Source of the DNA: Prosopocoilus inquinatus
Taxonomy: Eukaryota > Arthropoda > Insecta > Coleoptera > Lucanidae
NCBI GenBank assembly: GCA_036172665.1
Contig: CM069871.1
Span: forward strand, 58,216,713 to 58,280,712
Length of the DNA stretch: 64,000 bases
Direction of reading: 5' to 3'
The stretch's first letter is position 1. Every line of letters begins with the position of its first letter. Both the position numbers and the translations under genes were made by a program. Under the pieces are notes generated by a model. That model saw only the letters and a program-made list of their open reading frames with translations. It ran no database searches and was not told the origin of the DNA. This document shows, in pieces, positions 52,716 through 64,000 of this stretch.

Positions 52716-55700
52716 GCCAGTTTCCAACCTCCGTCCGACGTGCGCGTTTCTACAGATTTTTTCCGCTAAGAAAATCGATCCCTAGGTGTTCGCTTTAAAC
52801 GGAAGTAAATAAATCAATAAAACTCGAAAATAAACTTTCTGATATTCCCATACGGCGGCGGCGGGCGGTTTCTTTTTATTGCAGGTGTTATCCTAGATTG
52901 CATCATACCGGTGCAATATCTTTCGATATTAATAGTCTGCCGCAACAGAAATACATTAAAGCACGTTCTTTGATTTTCAGCCGCCTTTGTGCAGCTGTAC
53001 AAACATTGGAGATAATTGCATAGCAAGAGAAATGCGACGTAAACTCGAATTTCAAGCCATAGGTTGTTTGAAGAACTCCTTAAAGAAGCGCACGATAAGT
53101 AGTTTGTATTAAATAAATTAGTTTTTCTACAAAGTCCGAGATGTAATGAACGAAAGTTGGCACCGTAACAAGCGCCTATCCATAGCCACTCGCAAGTAAA
53201 TGCAACTGCGTTTTATTTATTCACTAAGTTTGTTACGGGCAAAACGGGGTAGTTTGTAATTTCGCGCACGTTAACAAAAAAAATTTTATAGTGTTGTTGT
53301 TGTAGCTGAAATAACAACAACACTGCTCCGGTAGTCGAGTCGAGAAGGGGTGAGTATGTTTTTTTTCTTTTCTCTCCTATTTTATTTCGCATACCATGAA
53401 AACACATCGGATCATTGCACATAAATTTTAATTAGCCCAAAAAACATGGAAATCATTACAACAAACTCCAGTGTTCAACATTTAGCGCTATGTGACTTTG
53501 ATTAGTGATTAAAATGTCGCAATTACCGCTCAGATCTGATTGGTTCACAAATTTTGCCGGTAAAATTAAGAAAGTCAAAAAAAGTTAATTACCAAAATAT
53601 TAATAAAAAAAAGATTAAATTAATGTAAAAAAAAGGAATGATTGAATTAAATTGAATTAAGTTAAACAATTATAAATTTCAGAAATAAATGCAATAAAAA
53701 AACAGGAATAACGGAAAATCTTATCTGGTGGATCGACGATCCGGGATGGGTCCAAGAAGAGTCCTTTTGATTCCTTAACGGGATCGAATGGGAGCGGCAA
53801 TAATTGGGCAAGCTCCGTGGCCCCGTAGGCAGAGTTCATCAAATTTTCGTGCCACTAACCTTGCCAGAAGTAGCCCAAAAAATATTGGAGAAAGTTTTCA
53901 ACAAACTTATAGAATTTCTTTTCCCAGACACAAAAAAAAAGAACCTGAAGTAAACGAAAACAGAATATAAGACCAAATGTACAAAGAAAAATAAAATAAA
54001 TTTAGATACCTGATGTAACGTTCTCTTCGCGTGAGACGAGTGAAAAACTTCTGAAACCTTCCGTAGAAGACGCACCAGCCCACTCAAAATGCAGAAGGTG
54101 CTGAAGAATTTTCTTTATTCAAAAACCAAAATAAAATTGTGGCGGTAAGACGGTAGCCTAAATTCCTCGGAATAGTTCAAAACTTCGGTAATTTCACCAA
54201 AAATACCGTCAGACCAGCTTGCAGAATAAAGTAAAATTTTACGAAGAAAACACCTCATTCTCAGGCGGAAACTTAGTGAATAATGAATTATTATTTTCAC
54301 CTGAACGAAAATTCGCGAAGCAGGGATAAGGATAGTTTCTCGTTACCAGCGAGAGTGCGAAGAGGATGGACGCCCTGATAAGAGAACCTGCACGACCACA
54401 ACAAAAAGAAGTTTGACGAAGAATACAGATAACAACGTTTCAACAGCCAACCGAAATTAATTTTGAAACCTTAAATGAGATTTTATTATGTACAGAAATT
54501 AATGTTAATATTTAATTGTAATAAGTTATCGACGGTCACCATGGTGATGTGGTTCCAACATTTTTTGCCATTGGACGTTGGTTCATTAGTTGATAAGTGA
54601 CATCCGAGACTTTACACATATATTTTGGATTCTTGTACAAAAGTTAATTTTGTAATGGTTTCTTTTAATAATAATTATATTAATTAAACACATTTTATTT
54701 TATACATTTACGAAAACGCTAAAGGGGGTAGGAATTCTCGAGTTGTCATCCCGTACAAAAGGGAAATGAAAAATGGATTACATTACATTAATGTTATATT
54801 CTTTTTGCTTTAGTTCACAATAATATTATGTTAAAAAATTCTTCCCCTATCAAGCTATAATGGAATGACTGGAAATACATGTTAATATAATTAAACGAAA
54901 GAAAAGTATCTATTTTGACGCTAGTGTAAATGAAATGCGAAAGAAAGTATTTTTAAGATCTAAATAAATCACTGCGACAGCGGCGTAATTCGCATTCAGA
55001 GTTTTTAATCAATCAAAGCGCCGTTAACCATTTCAATTCATTGAAAACATTCATCACACTCAGAATCATAATCCGGGCTCGTTTTTTTTCCTTCTCTCTT
55101 CCTTTTCTCGCGCGCCGCCTTTTCGAGTTAATTAAACTTTTTAAGTCACACGCAAATTGAATAATTGAATTCATAATTCACTCTAAAAATTTAATACTCA
55201 ATAAAGGACGCTCGCGCTTTGCTTTTCTCGTTCTTACAGTTGAAGTGAGATTTGAGAAAGCTACTTTAACGGAAATTATTGTTTTCGTCCAGCGAAGCAG
55301 AGGGTGCAGTCATGCATTCTTGCGTGTAGGGGCGAGACGGCCCCTTACCCTCGGGGCGATATTTCTCTAAAGCCAACGAGAGTTCTCAGGAAATACTAGT
55401 CATCTGCGTTAAAAAAGACTGAGTCGTAAAATAAAAATCACCAATAAAAAAAACTCCAAAACAGCAATCTATGACTTCATATTACACGTTTCCTTTTTTA
55501 CTTCCATGCATGAAGTAGTACGTATTAATTTGAGGTAGTGATTGACTTTAGGCAACCGTCCCTTTGGATTGAACTTCAAACACACGGTACCTATCAATCG
55601 AGACGCAAATAATTTATTTATATGTATATTCATAAAAAGCAGAGCAAATAAAAAAAGGGAAAATCACCCACACTTGTGGAGCGCTGAATGAACATTAAAT

Positions 55701-55833
55701 TGAATGTTCCTTCCTTCGGGGGTCGAAAAGTCAGGATCTTATTTCAAATACCGTCGAAATTAACCCAGGAGCTGCTACCGTATAACGTGTCCCATTTGAA
55801 ACGCAAATTTTGAGTCATTTAAGAATCGTCATA
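52716..55833. other. gene-free DNA
   Basis: No recognised gene. A small hairpin AGTGTTGTTGTT / AACAACAACACT lies at 53291-53332. Confidence 0.45.
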
Positions 55834-57127
55834 CGTGGACTGCTGGAAAAGTTTCTGGAAACGGTATGAAAAAACGCATATGAAATTTGGTAAATGGTAT
55901 CATTGTTTTTCGAAGTATTCGCCTTTGACGTCAATACACTTTTGCATACGCTCGAACCAATTTCTAAAGCACGTTTTCCACTCTAAAAATGGTACCTCAG
56001 AAACCAGTGTCCGGAATGTTTCAACCGCTGCTTCAGCCGATGAAAATCGTTCACTAGGTATTTTATTTTTGATATTTGGGAACAAAAAGAAATCATTAGG
56101 TGATAAATCAGGTGAATATGGACAATGAGTCATTAATTCAACATTTTAGTTGGACAAAAAATCAACTGTTTGACGGGCTGAGTGAGAGCTGGCGTTGTCA
56201 TGATGGAGAATAATTGGTCGATATCGATTGTTTCTTCTTATTTGATCGATGACTTTCGGCAAACAAATTGTAGTACCAATCAGCATTCACGGTTTTTCGA
56301 TCCTCTAAAGCCACGGTTGCTACATGTCCAGTTAACCCAAAGAAACAAGCAATCATTTGCTTCGCAGCACTGCGTGAACGGACAACTTTTGTTGGTTTTT
56401 GGTTAATTTTGAAATACCCAAACGATAGATTGTTTACTTTCTGGCTCGAACGAGTAGATCCACGTTTCGTCACCGGTAACGATGTTATATACTAAATTTG
56501 AACGACCTCCACTGAATTTCTTGAGCATTTTTTCGCACCGTTTGACACGACCCTGCTTTTGCTTGCGCCTCTGTTAAATTGTGTGGGGTCCAACGACTGC
56601 AAAGCTTTCGTACCTTCAAATGATCATGCAAAATCTGGTGTATTGCTTTCATGTCAATGCGTAAAGATGCTTGAATCTCACGGTATGTCACTTGTCGATC
56701 TCGCTCAAGCATTTCACGCACAGCATCTACGATACTGGCAACAACAGATGTTGATGGACGACCTTCACGAAATTCGTCACTGAGAGAGGTACGTCCACGC
56801 TGGAATTCGGCAAACCAATTATAAACATTGCTCTTTGAAGGTGCTTCATCTCCAAAAGCCAAATGAAGCGAGGCATTGTTTCGGCATTAGATTATTAGGC
56901 ACATTTGAAATCGTAAAAAATCATGGCACGAAAATTTTCACGCGAGATTTCCATGTTTACACAAAATTACTTTTTCTTAAATGCTGTACAAACAAAACTA
57001 GTTCACTTGGATAGGAACTGTCAATAGAATTATAGGCGAAAAACGTCAAATCTTTCAAATATGACAGTTGATAAACGCTAACAATTCTAGACCTACTAGA
57101 TTCCAGAAAATTTTCCAGCAGCCCACG
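55834..57127 (-). mobile_element. mariner-type transposon, 1.29 kb (dead)
   Basis: Inverted ends CGTGGACTGCTGGAAAAGTT (left) and CGTGGGCTGCTGGAAAATTT (right, reversed) are flanked by TA on both sides (55832-55833 and 57128-57129), the mariner target duplication. The length is typical for the family. The transposase inside is broken by several frameshifts. Confidence 0.93.
55900..56889 (-). pseudogene. mariner transposase (broken)
   Basis: N-terminal HTH region: LAFGDEAPSKSNVYNWFAEF, FREGRPSTSV, ERDRQVTYREIQASLRI, CSRWTPHNLTEAQ. Catalytic domain: IVTGDETWIYSFEPESKQS (first Asp of the DD34D triad), FFGLTGHVATVALEDRKTVN, and HCPYSPDLSPNDFFLFP with the third Asp. Frameshifts occur between the QTVRKNAQEI block and the VTGDETW block (about 56490), inside the region after WVFQN (about 56410), and before the C-terminal block. 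The second catalytic Asp region (about 56150-56200) is disrupted. The active protein would cut and paste the element at TA sites. Confidence 0.9.
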
Positions 57128-57129
57128 TA

Positions 57130-58539
57130 GCAATGCTGGCGTCTTACTTTTAAAAGCGATGCGTGAAGAGCAATGCATTTCTTTTGATCGCATTTCGTAT
57201 AGACTCAAAAATTTTAAAAGCTTCGTTCGAACAATGATTTAGTTAAAAAAAACACTTGTGAATAACCGAACTTTCGCTAATTTAGAATTTAATTTTTCGA
57301 GCATTAATTTGTCGTGATTTCAGAAAATCAATCAATTCTCTTTGCCACATTTTTTTTTAAATTAGAAGAATTTTAGAGTGCAACACATGCGTGGAGGCTT
57401 CTTTCATACTGGTATGGTTGCGACAAGAGCAGTGTCATGTAAAACAGTCAGCTTCAGACACTTGTAACAAAATGCATTGTTATGTTTTGCTACGGTGCGA
57501 AAACCACTCACTTTTCAGGAAACAACCAGTATATTCAATTTGACTCACATGATTTCCGACTGCACAACTGTAAGAAATTCTTTGTGTGTTTAAAATGTTT
57601 CTTGCATAAAGTTACCATACGTCGCGTTTTCAACGGGACAATATCGTTTTTGAAGACATTCCGTTGTCCCCTCGGGACGTAAAAATATCCCGTTTCGAAA
57701 ATCTTAATCGTAAATGTCCCATTATAAGTAAAGAATTTAGTTGTAATTAAACGATATTTTCAGTTTCATCCAGTGGGGATAAACCTATTTTTTTGAATAG
57801 CAGATACTGTTTTTTTTTCAAATTCCTGCCAGATTTCAGTTTAAGCTTCAAATCGACATTTTTTTTTATACAAAACGCTTTTGAGCATGACACTTCTGTT
57901 TCATAAACTGAAACATAATTGCAAAATTCTGTTTACTTTTTATACTGTAGGTAAAGGAAATCACAGGAAATATCACGGAAATGCGTATGTAATTCCTAAA
58001 AAAAAAGATAGATGGGTCTCATCACAAGTTTTTCTTTGCTTATTTTTCAAGGTGGTTCCGTTTTTGAATGAAAAATAAATGGTAACCTTATTCTTGCAGC
58101 ACTCATTTCGTCGGATTTTACTTCGATAAAAAGAGTTTTTTTTAACCATCGTCTTAGTTGCTGGAATAATTCAGTTGGTGAAACAGTTATTTCAAGTTTT
58201 GTATTGTAACTCGGACTCTTTCTATGCGATTATTTTAAAATACTCCAGCCATAAAACAGCGTAAAATTCTCGATGCATCGACACTCCTTTGTGGTTTTAA
58301 ATAAACAATATCGTTCGGAGATACTATTTTTAGATAGGATTGCCTCATCTTTTGTAAATGTTTGCAAGCGCATTTCATCTGTTTCGTGACAGCCGATCAA
58401 AATTATTGTTCCACGCGGTCAGGCAGCCATAAAATTTCCGCCGTCATCTATTTTTTTTTTAATTATTTTTATTATAATTTATTTATTAACTAAATACTAA
58501 ACAATGTCCCAACATAATGACTACTTCATCTAAACATTC
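57130..58539. other. gene-free AT-rich DNA
   Basis: No gene recognised. A string TTACCATACGTCGCG at about 57612 resembles the GTGACCATACGTCCCG motif at 31731. Confidence 0.45.
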
Positions 58540-59468
58540 AATGTATAACAAATAAAATAGAATCATTATCTCATCTAGCACAAATTCAAACCCTAGACAT
58601 AATCTGCCTAACTGAACACTGGTTAAACACTGTAAATTTTAACATGTATAATATTGAAGATTACAATTTAATAAGTATTTTTGTGCGATATATAAATCTA
58701 CATGGTGAAGCTTGCATCTATGTTAGAAAGGAAATCCATACTCGACCAGAAGAAACTGTAAATAAGATGTCTGTCGAAAATCAATGTGAATTTGCTGCTG
58801 CTTTCGTCCCAGGTTATAACTTACTTATAATTTGTATATACAGACCTCCAGATGGTGACTTCGATGCCTCCATACACACTTTAGAAAATGCTTTGCTATT
58901 TGCTTTCGAGACCTATAAACCTACTGTGAATATTGTAGTGGCTGGGGACTTTAAACAGCAAGCATGGCCGCCTTGCATGGGGGACTTATTAGGAGCAAAT
59001 CCCGCTTCAATTTGTCTATCCGACTGCAATGTCAGGTCAAAAAGCGATCGTAAGATGTCGCTATTTTATCTGTTCATAAACTTTAATGTTAATAGCTCAC
59101 CGGTGAAGAAATTTCTAGACTTATCCGAAAGCTTTGGACTAAAGCAGACTATCTTCGATACTACAAGACATGGCTCGAATTCACGTACATGCATAGATAA
59201 CATCTCCACAAATATCCAAAACTACAAATCCTACAATATCAGCCCCACAATATCAGATCATGAAGGTCAAATCCTTGAATTTCCGATCAAAGAACAACGC
59301 ACCCTAAACTTTCGATATTCTAGGAAATACCCTTTCAATAATAAACAAAATTTTGTCAAGGCCCTGTTAAATGAAGTCTGGGACCACATCCTACTTCAAT
59401 GTCAAGACCCAGATATATTGTTTGATGCCTTCCTAGATACATTGTTATTTCATTTCAATGATTGTTAG
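58540..59468 (+). pseudogene. LINE D endonuclease domain with in-frame foldback insert
   Basis: Apurinic-endonuclease-like (EEP) fold blocks: IESLSHLAQIQTLDIICLTE (catalytic Glu region), HWLNTV, GEACIYVRKEI, FVPGYNLLIICIYRPP, then VVAGDF, the Asp motif normally read as GDFN. A 132-base unit interrupts the motif; after it the family sequence resumes as NVNSSPVKKFLDLSESFGLK, then RTCIDNI and SPTISDHEGQIL (catalytic SDH). The endonuclease nicks target DNA to prime reverse transcription. The insert adds 44 codons without a stop, so the frame stays open but the active site is split. Confidence 0.88.
58955..59079 (+). mobile_element. foldback element FB, copy 4 (truncated)
   Basis: 125-bp fragment from ACAGCAAGCATGGCCGCC to CGCTATTTTATCTGTTCATA, equal to one end of the FB family, flanked by a 7-bp duplication ACTTTAA (58948-58954 and 59080-59086). 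With the duplicated target it adds exactly 132 bases to the LINE D frame. Confidence 0.88.
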
Positions 59469-59539
59469 TGAAAATAAACTTGACCAAAAAAAAAAGGCTC
59501 TAACTCCGTAGCTACACCAAATTAAAGAAACGCTGTCAT

Positions 59540-61349
59540 TCATATTTGAAACCTACAAATTAACTGGTGTTGAAGAATATTATCGACTCTATACTAATTA
59601 TAAACAATTTTATAATTATATGTCTGAACAGGAAAAGAAAAATTCTAACTGGTGTACTATTGAAACTGCTAACAATAAGCAAAAGGAAATGTGGCAAGTT
59701 ATTAATAACGAAACCGAAACCAATTATCAGCGTATCTAGCGAAGATTTCAAATTATTCTTCACGTCAATTGCGAACTGAATTGCCCAAAATTTCCCTCCA
59801 AAATCTGCAGCAGCTCAAAACAACCTATCTGAAGTTAAGAGAAGAATCATAACTCCGTCTTCCTATGGCCTACTATACCACACTAAATCAGGAGTATAAT
59901 ATCCCAGATTAAACCTACATACACTGAAGATCACTACAATATTAACACCAAACTTCTTAAGGAAATAGGTCCGTCAATATCATATGTCTTATCAGTAATA
60001 GTCAACTCGTGCTTCATAACTTGCACATTTCCCAAAAACCTAAAAATCGCTAAAGTTTTTCCCATACATAAGAGAGGCGACCCTGATGAACCATCCAATT
60101 ATCGTCCTATATCCGTCTTATCTGCTCTATCAAAAGTAGTGGAAGAAGCAATAGCCAGGAGAATTCTACATTTCGTCGCCAAACATAACCTCCTACACGA
60201 TAGACAATTTAGCTTCAGGAAAAAACTGTCTACAGCATCTGCAATCCAAAGCGTTATTGGTTTCATAATAAAGGCCCTGGAAGAACATGAATACTGCGAA
60301 GCCCTCTTCATCGACTTAACGAAAGCATTCGATTGCACGCCTCACGACTCCTTCATCGCGAAAATGGAAAACTACGGATTTAGAGGAACAGCATTAAGAT
60401 TGATCTCTTCTTACCTAACTGACCGCAACCAATATGTCGAAAACTCCGGCTCTAGAAATTCAATAATGTCAGTTACCCGCGGCATAGCATAAGGTTCGAT
60501 ACTGTCCTCTGTTTTTTATTCTTCTCATGAACGATCTCCCATCACATATGGAAAACTTCACCGTTTTGTACACGAACGATACCACCCTACTAAATAGAAA
60601 TAAGGATCTTGATATAATTGAAGAATTGTCTGCTGCCTCTCTATCGAAAATAACTGATTGGTTCACCTCTAATGAGCTTTGCTTAAATAATGAGAAAACT
60701 GTAAAAATTTTGTATACATCATCGAGGAAAATTGACCCTCTCAAAATAAATTCAGCCAAATACCTTGGAATCCATCTCGATTCACGGCTCATTTGGAAGC
60801 GCCTCACCGAAGAACTTTGTACGCAACTGGCCAGAAGCATCTACGCCATAAGAAGAATTGCTCAAATTATCGACAAAACAACAGCTATCAGCGCGTATTA
60901 TTCCCTCTTTTACTCTAGAATGTCTTAGGGTATCATCTTCTGGGGTAGATCTACGGGCAGCTCAGACATTTTCTTACTCCAGAAAAAAGCAATAAGATCT
61001 ATAGATTCTAGTTTCACAAAAAACACACTGCAAACCAATTTTTCAGAAACACAAGATACTAACACTCCCATGCGTATACATATACCATCAATTAATTGAA
61101 ACGAAAAGACACCTTTACGATATACCAGTGCAAGGAAGTCGACATCCATATCCTACTCATGAAGCAGATAACCTCCTAATTCCTTTTAACCGATTGGGCA
61201 CCTCAGATGTGAAAAATGATGGACTCAGATTATTCAATAAACTTCCAGTAGAATGGAAAACGCTACCGATGGAGAACTTCAAGAAAAAACTCAAAGACTA
61301 TCTTCTGAATGAATCCTTTTATTCAGTTGATGACTTCTTTGCCCGATGA
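59540..61349 (+). pseudogene. LINE D linker, RT and C-terminal domain (broken)
   Basis: Linker text, then ITCTFPKNLKIAKVFPIHKR-type block, SNYRPISVLSALSKVVEEAI, RQFSFRKKLSTASAIQSVI, EALFIDLTKAFDCTPHDSFI (catalytic Asp), RGTALRLISSYLTDRNQYV, and a degraded GxxGS block near 60490. VLYTNDTTLLN replaces the catalytic YADDT motif: Asn takes the place of the first Asp, which would abolish activity. It continues with NNEKTVKILYTSSRKI and IDKTTAISAYYSLFYSRMS, a stop, and after a frameshift IPFNRLGTSDVKNDGLRLFN and FKKKLKDYLLNESFYSVDDF to the natural stop. Confidence 0.85.
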
Positions 61350-61432
61350 TCTGCATTTACTTTATTATTTCTTTTTGTTTCCTTGTCACATGTACTGTAT
61401 CAATATTAGAATAAATTTTGATTTGATTTGAT

Positions 61433-61997
61433 TATTAAACAAGTCTATGTGAACTACAGTTTTTTTTTTAGAAGTTAATGTTTCGATTGAACGATTAATT
61501 TGGTTTCACTCTTGACTTTGAACGTCATTCGTTTTCCTTGACGTCATCTGAAAAGCGGTTGGTTCCTGCTGATGTCACGATGCTTTCAATTAAAACTATG
61601 GAGTGCACCAGAAGTTAACTCCTACGCCTATAAGCTGTTACTGTTAGCTGTTTCATAACGTAGGAGAAATCTTGGTAAAAAAAACATACTTGTAACGGTT
61701 CAAAATTTCGTCAACACGCAAAATGTTCCACCTTTGCGGCGATCCACTTGTATGTCGCCGTTCGTCTTCTTGCTGGATTTTTCGAGAAGAATTTTGTCGT
61801 TGATCAGGTTGGATCATGTGACTTCTCTTCGTACCTTGCAGTCCGGATTTCGCGCAAGCAAGATCAAGACAATCAAGTCAGTTGTTTCGATAATCGCATA
61901 GATTGCGGCTGGGTGCGACCATTTGTTTTGTTCACTGAGGGCCGATTGTACTAAGGAGGTTTAAACTGACGTTCAACTGAACCAAGTTCACAGTTGG
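61433..61997. other. spacer between LINEs D and E
   Basis: No gene recognised. Confidence 0.4.
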
Positions 61998-62860
61998 CAA
62001 ATCCATAATTTCCTAAGTTACATCTACGAGAGTTTAGATACAAATAAATCCGCTTTGGGCATATTCTTTGATAATAGTAGCGCCTTCGATACTGTCAATC
62101 ATAATATCCTACTAAAAAAATTAGATGCATATGGTGTTCGTGGATCTGTGTTAAAGTGGTTTCAATCCTACCTCCCCAACCGTGCTCAGATTGTCTCCGC
62201 AAATAAAGTCCTTTCTACAGCGCTTGACATTAAGTCTGGAGTTCCACAAGGATCAATCCTGGGCCCTCTTTTATATGTCATATTTGTCAATGACATAAGT
62301 CCCTCACTTCAGAATGTCCTGACATGTCAGTTTGCAGATGACACATCTTTAGTAACAACCAGCAATTCTATGAGCTGTCTTGTTGAATACGCTACTGATG
62401 CAGCTAATAATATGTCAAAATATTGTCAAAATAACTCATTGATTTTGAATCCAAATAAAACATGTATTATTCATTTTAAAGTTAGTAAATCTATGCCTGT
62501 TAGCTTACTAGTGCGTATGAACAAAGAGTCAATAAAGCAGGTTGAAGTGACAAAATATCGATGAATACCTCAAATGGAATAGTCATATAAACGATCTTGC
62601 TAAAAAATTATGCTCCCTAAACCACATCATATTTAAAATCAAAAGTGTTGTGGATTTCAATGTTATTAAACTATTTTATTTTGCTAATATTGAGTCCCGA
62701 ATCAGGTACGGTTTAATGTGCTGGGGGACTTCTTCATATGTTAATCGCATCTTTCTTATCCAAAAAAGGATAAATTATTATATTATATTATATTATATTA
62801 TAAATCCGCGTAGAATCATGCAATTAATGACAATTAATGCATTAGTAAATCAAATTTGAT
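61998..62860 (+). mobile_element. LINE E, internal RT fragment
   Basis: Truncated at both ends: begins inside RT and stops shortly after the thumb region without a tail. It contains a TATTA microsatellite (about 62777-62803). Related to LINE B by its WFQSYL, PQGSILGPLLYVIFVNDI and RIRYGLMCWG blocks. Confidence 0.8.
61998..62860 (+). pseudogene. LINE E reverse transcriptase fragment
   Basis: HNFLSYIYESLDTNKSALGI, FFDNSSAFDTVNHNILLKKL (first catalytic Asp changed in context: DNSSAFD for the usual DLSKAFD), YGVRGSVLKWFQSYLPNR, KSGVPQGSILGPLLYVIFVN, CQFADDTSLVTT (catalytic FADD intact), NSLILNPNKTCIIHFK, then after a frameshift near 62560 the FYFANIESRIRYGLMCWG block. The frame then runs into the TATTA repeat. 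Dead fragment. Confidence 0.85.
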
Positions 62861-64000
62861 GATATTTTTTTCACTTTAAACCTGATTCAACTGAACGCCC
62901 TCCTTGATACGACTAGCCCTTAGGCTGGGACGCTTTAGAAACGTCTGATAGGAAAAGAGATTTAGGTCCAGTTTTACAATTGCAGCTCAACTTTGAGCTG
63001 AGATTTAAACCCTTAGCGATAATTATTTCAACAATTGTTGTGAATGATTTAAGCTTAGGGTCAAAGTTAAACCGTCATTGCGTCATTGTAAAACTGGGCT
63101 TAACTCCTTGTTCTGGAAAAGGCACTCTATGCAAAACAACGAAACAACGCGTTCATTTATGCTTTTCACAGTCTGACAACTTAATCAGGTCTTTATGACC
63201 AACGATTTCTGTGCGTAAATTAGTCTACAAGGCCTATTTCGTTCTTCTTCAATCAGATTTTTTACATAAGCTCTTCCTGACGAATAAAAAGGTATCACTA
63301 AGCTTCCTATACGTGTGGGTGGACTGTTCCCTATTATTTACAGCGTTGCATACCATAAAGGTAAACTTATTCCAGAACACAGAGTGACGCAACATTTTAT
63401 TCATCGAGCTGCACTATGAGGAAGCCCTCCCAGAACCGAAAGCGTAACGTGGTAACCTGGTGATTGAACGAAAATGGGACACAGATAGCTTTATTTTGTT
63501 TACCTAATTTATTGTTAACATTTTGTTAATTGTTTCGCTTTTAATTTCGACGACACGTTGTGGCAATCAAATTGAAATTCATTCCCGGATGTTTTGCAAA
63601 CGAAATACGGTCCCCGTTATTCGCTTTTCATTTCAATTTAATTTGTGAGTTTAAAAACTGATTTACTTTTGATTATTTGAAGTGCTTAAGTAACCTTGAA
63701 AATACTCCTGGATGATTTTGGTGTTTGAGAATAATGTCAAGTGCAATAACTAGCTAGCGTAAGCGGGTTAGAGATAAATTTATTTCGTCTAACTTAGTTT
63801 TAAACTATTTAATCGGAGCGCTGATTTCCGAAATAGCGGTTGTATTTAATAAATTTTGATTACATCGACAGTGGAAATCCGACACATCATTTATTACAAA
63901 GACGATAGGCGACCGGCCGCATTTGCCAGTGTCGAACATCCGGTTTAGCAAATGGCAATATATTCTGAGGGTCAGCGTGCCGGACCCACCATTATCTTTT
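62861..64000. other. gene-free DNA to the window end
   Basis: Nothing recognised on either strand beyond short composition-driven frames. Confidence 0.45.

Larger units (their letters stand above)
58540..61432 (+). mobile_element. LINE D, nearly full ORF2 with TTTGAT tail
   Basis: Starts inside ORF2 near the beginning of the endonuclease domain, runs through RT to a natural C-terminus at 61349, then a short 3' UTR with AATAAA and a TTTGAT-type tail (about 61412-61432). It is the longest LINE in the window. It is broken by a foldback insertion, stops and frameshifts. Confidence 0.88.

Noticed and set aside
1..64000. tRNA genes and CRISPR arrays
   Set aside because: No cloverleaf with a GTTCRAnnC box in proper context and no regularly spaced short repeats were seen; short tandem repeats here are microsatellites or minisatellites.

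Overview
This 64 kb window looks like AT-rich nuclear DNA from an arthropod, most likely an insect. It is packed with eukaryotic transposable elements (non-LTR retrotransposons with microsatellite tails, Ty3/Gypsy LTR elements, hAT and mariner DNA transposons, foldback and MITE-like repeats). It has no bacterial gene organisation, and I recognised no host exon, tRNA or rRNA gene. It could be intergenic DNA or the inside of a very large intron; the insect order cannot be told from what is visible.

Layout. 1-6 kb: AT-rich DNA with a hairpin repeat, a 469-bp tandem duplication and a long-inverted-repeat element. 6.7-13 kb: two decayed minus-strand LINEs separated by an interspersed repeat and anonymous DNA. 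13-18.5 kb: TCAAGGTCA-containing repeats, a small MITE, a foldback insertion, and the 5' half of a decayed minus-strand Gypsy element (LTR, PBS, gag, protease, RT, RNase H). 18.5-21 kb: a plus-strand LINE. 23.3-29.2 kb: two hAT transposons in opposite orientation, each with terminal repeats and a perfect 8-bp target duplication; the first is broken and carries two foldback insertions, the second has an uninterrupted 476-codon transposase. 29-41 kb: mostly anonymous DNA with hairpins and short repeats. 41.4-42.8 kb: a non-autonomous hAT-like element (perfect 8-bp target duplication) containing a LINE 3' end. 43-48 kb: anonymous DNA, one MITE and two adjacent tandem repeats. 48.46-52 kb: an internally deleted LTR retroelement (see below). 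55.8-57.1 kb: a dead mariner. 58.5-62.9 kb: two plus-strand LINEs, the first carrying a foldback fragment in frame inside its endonuclease domain.

The most unusual item is the LTR element at 48.46-52 kb. Its Gypsy-type aspartic protease is fused in one open frame to a macrodomain of the TARG1/OARD1 type (ADP-ribosyl-glutamate/aspartate hydrolase). The catalytic lysine and aspartate are both present, 41 residues apart as in human TARG1. Downstream are the usual protease-to-RT linker, a deletion that removed RT, RNase H and the integrase core, the integrase tail with a very acidic extension, a membrane-protein-like ORF remnant, a polypurine tract and a 3' LTR whose first 84 bp are identical to the remaining 5' LTR. 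This suggests a retroelement lineage that captured a host ADP-ribose hydrolase; this copy cannot move on its own.

A second notable item is a foldback repeat family (at least four insertions here) whose target duplications vary in length (7, 12, 12 and 14 bp). That points to target-primed, retroposon-like insertion rather than ordinary cut-and-paste.
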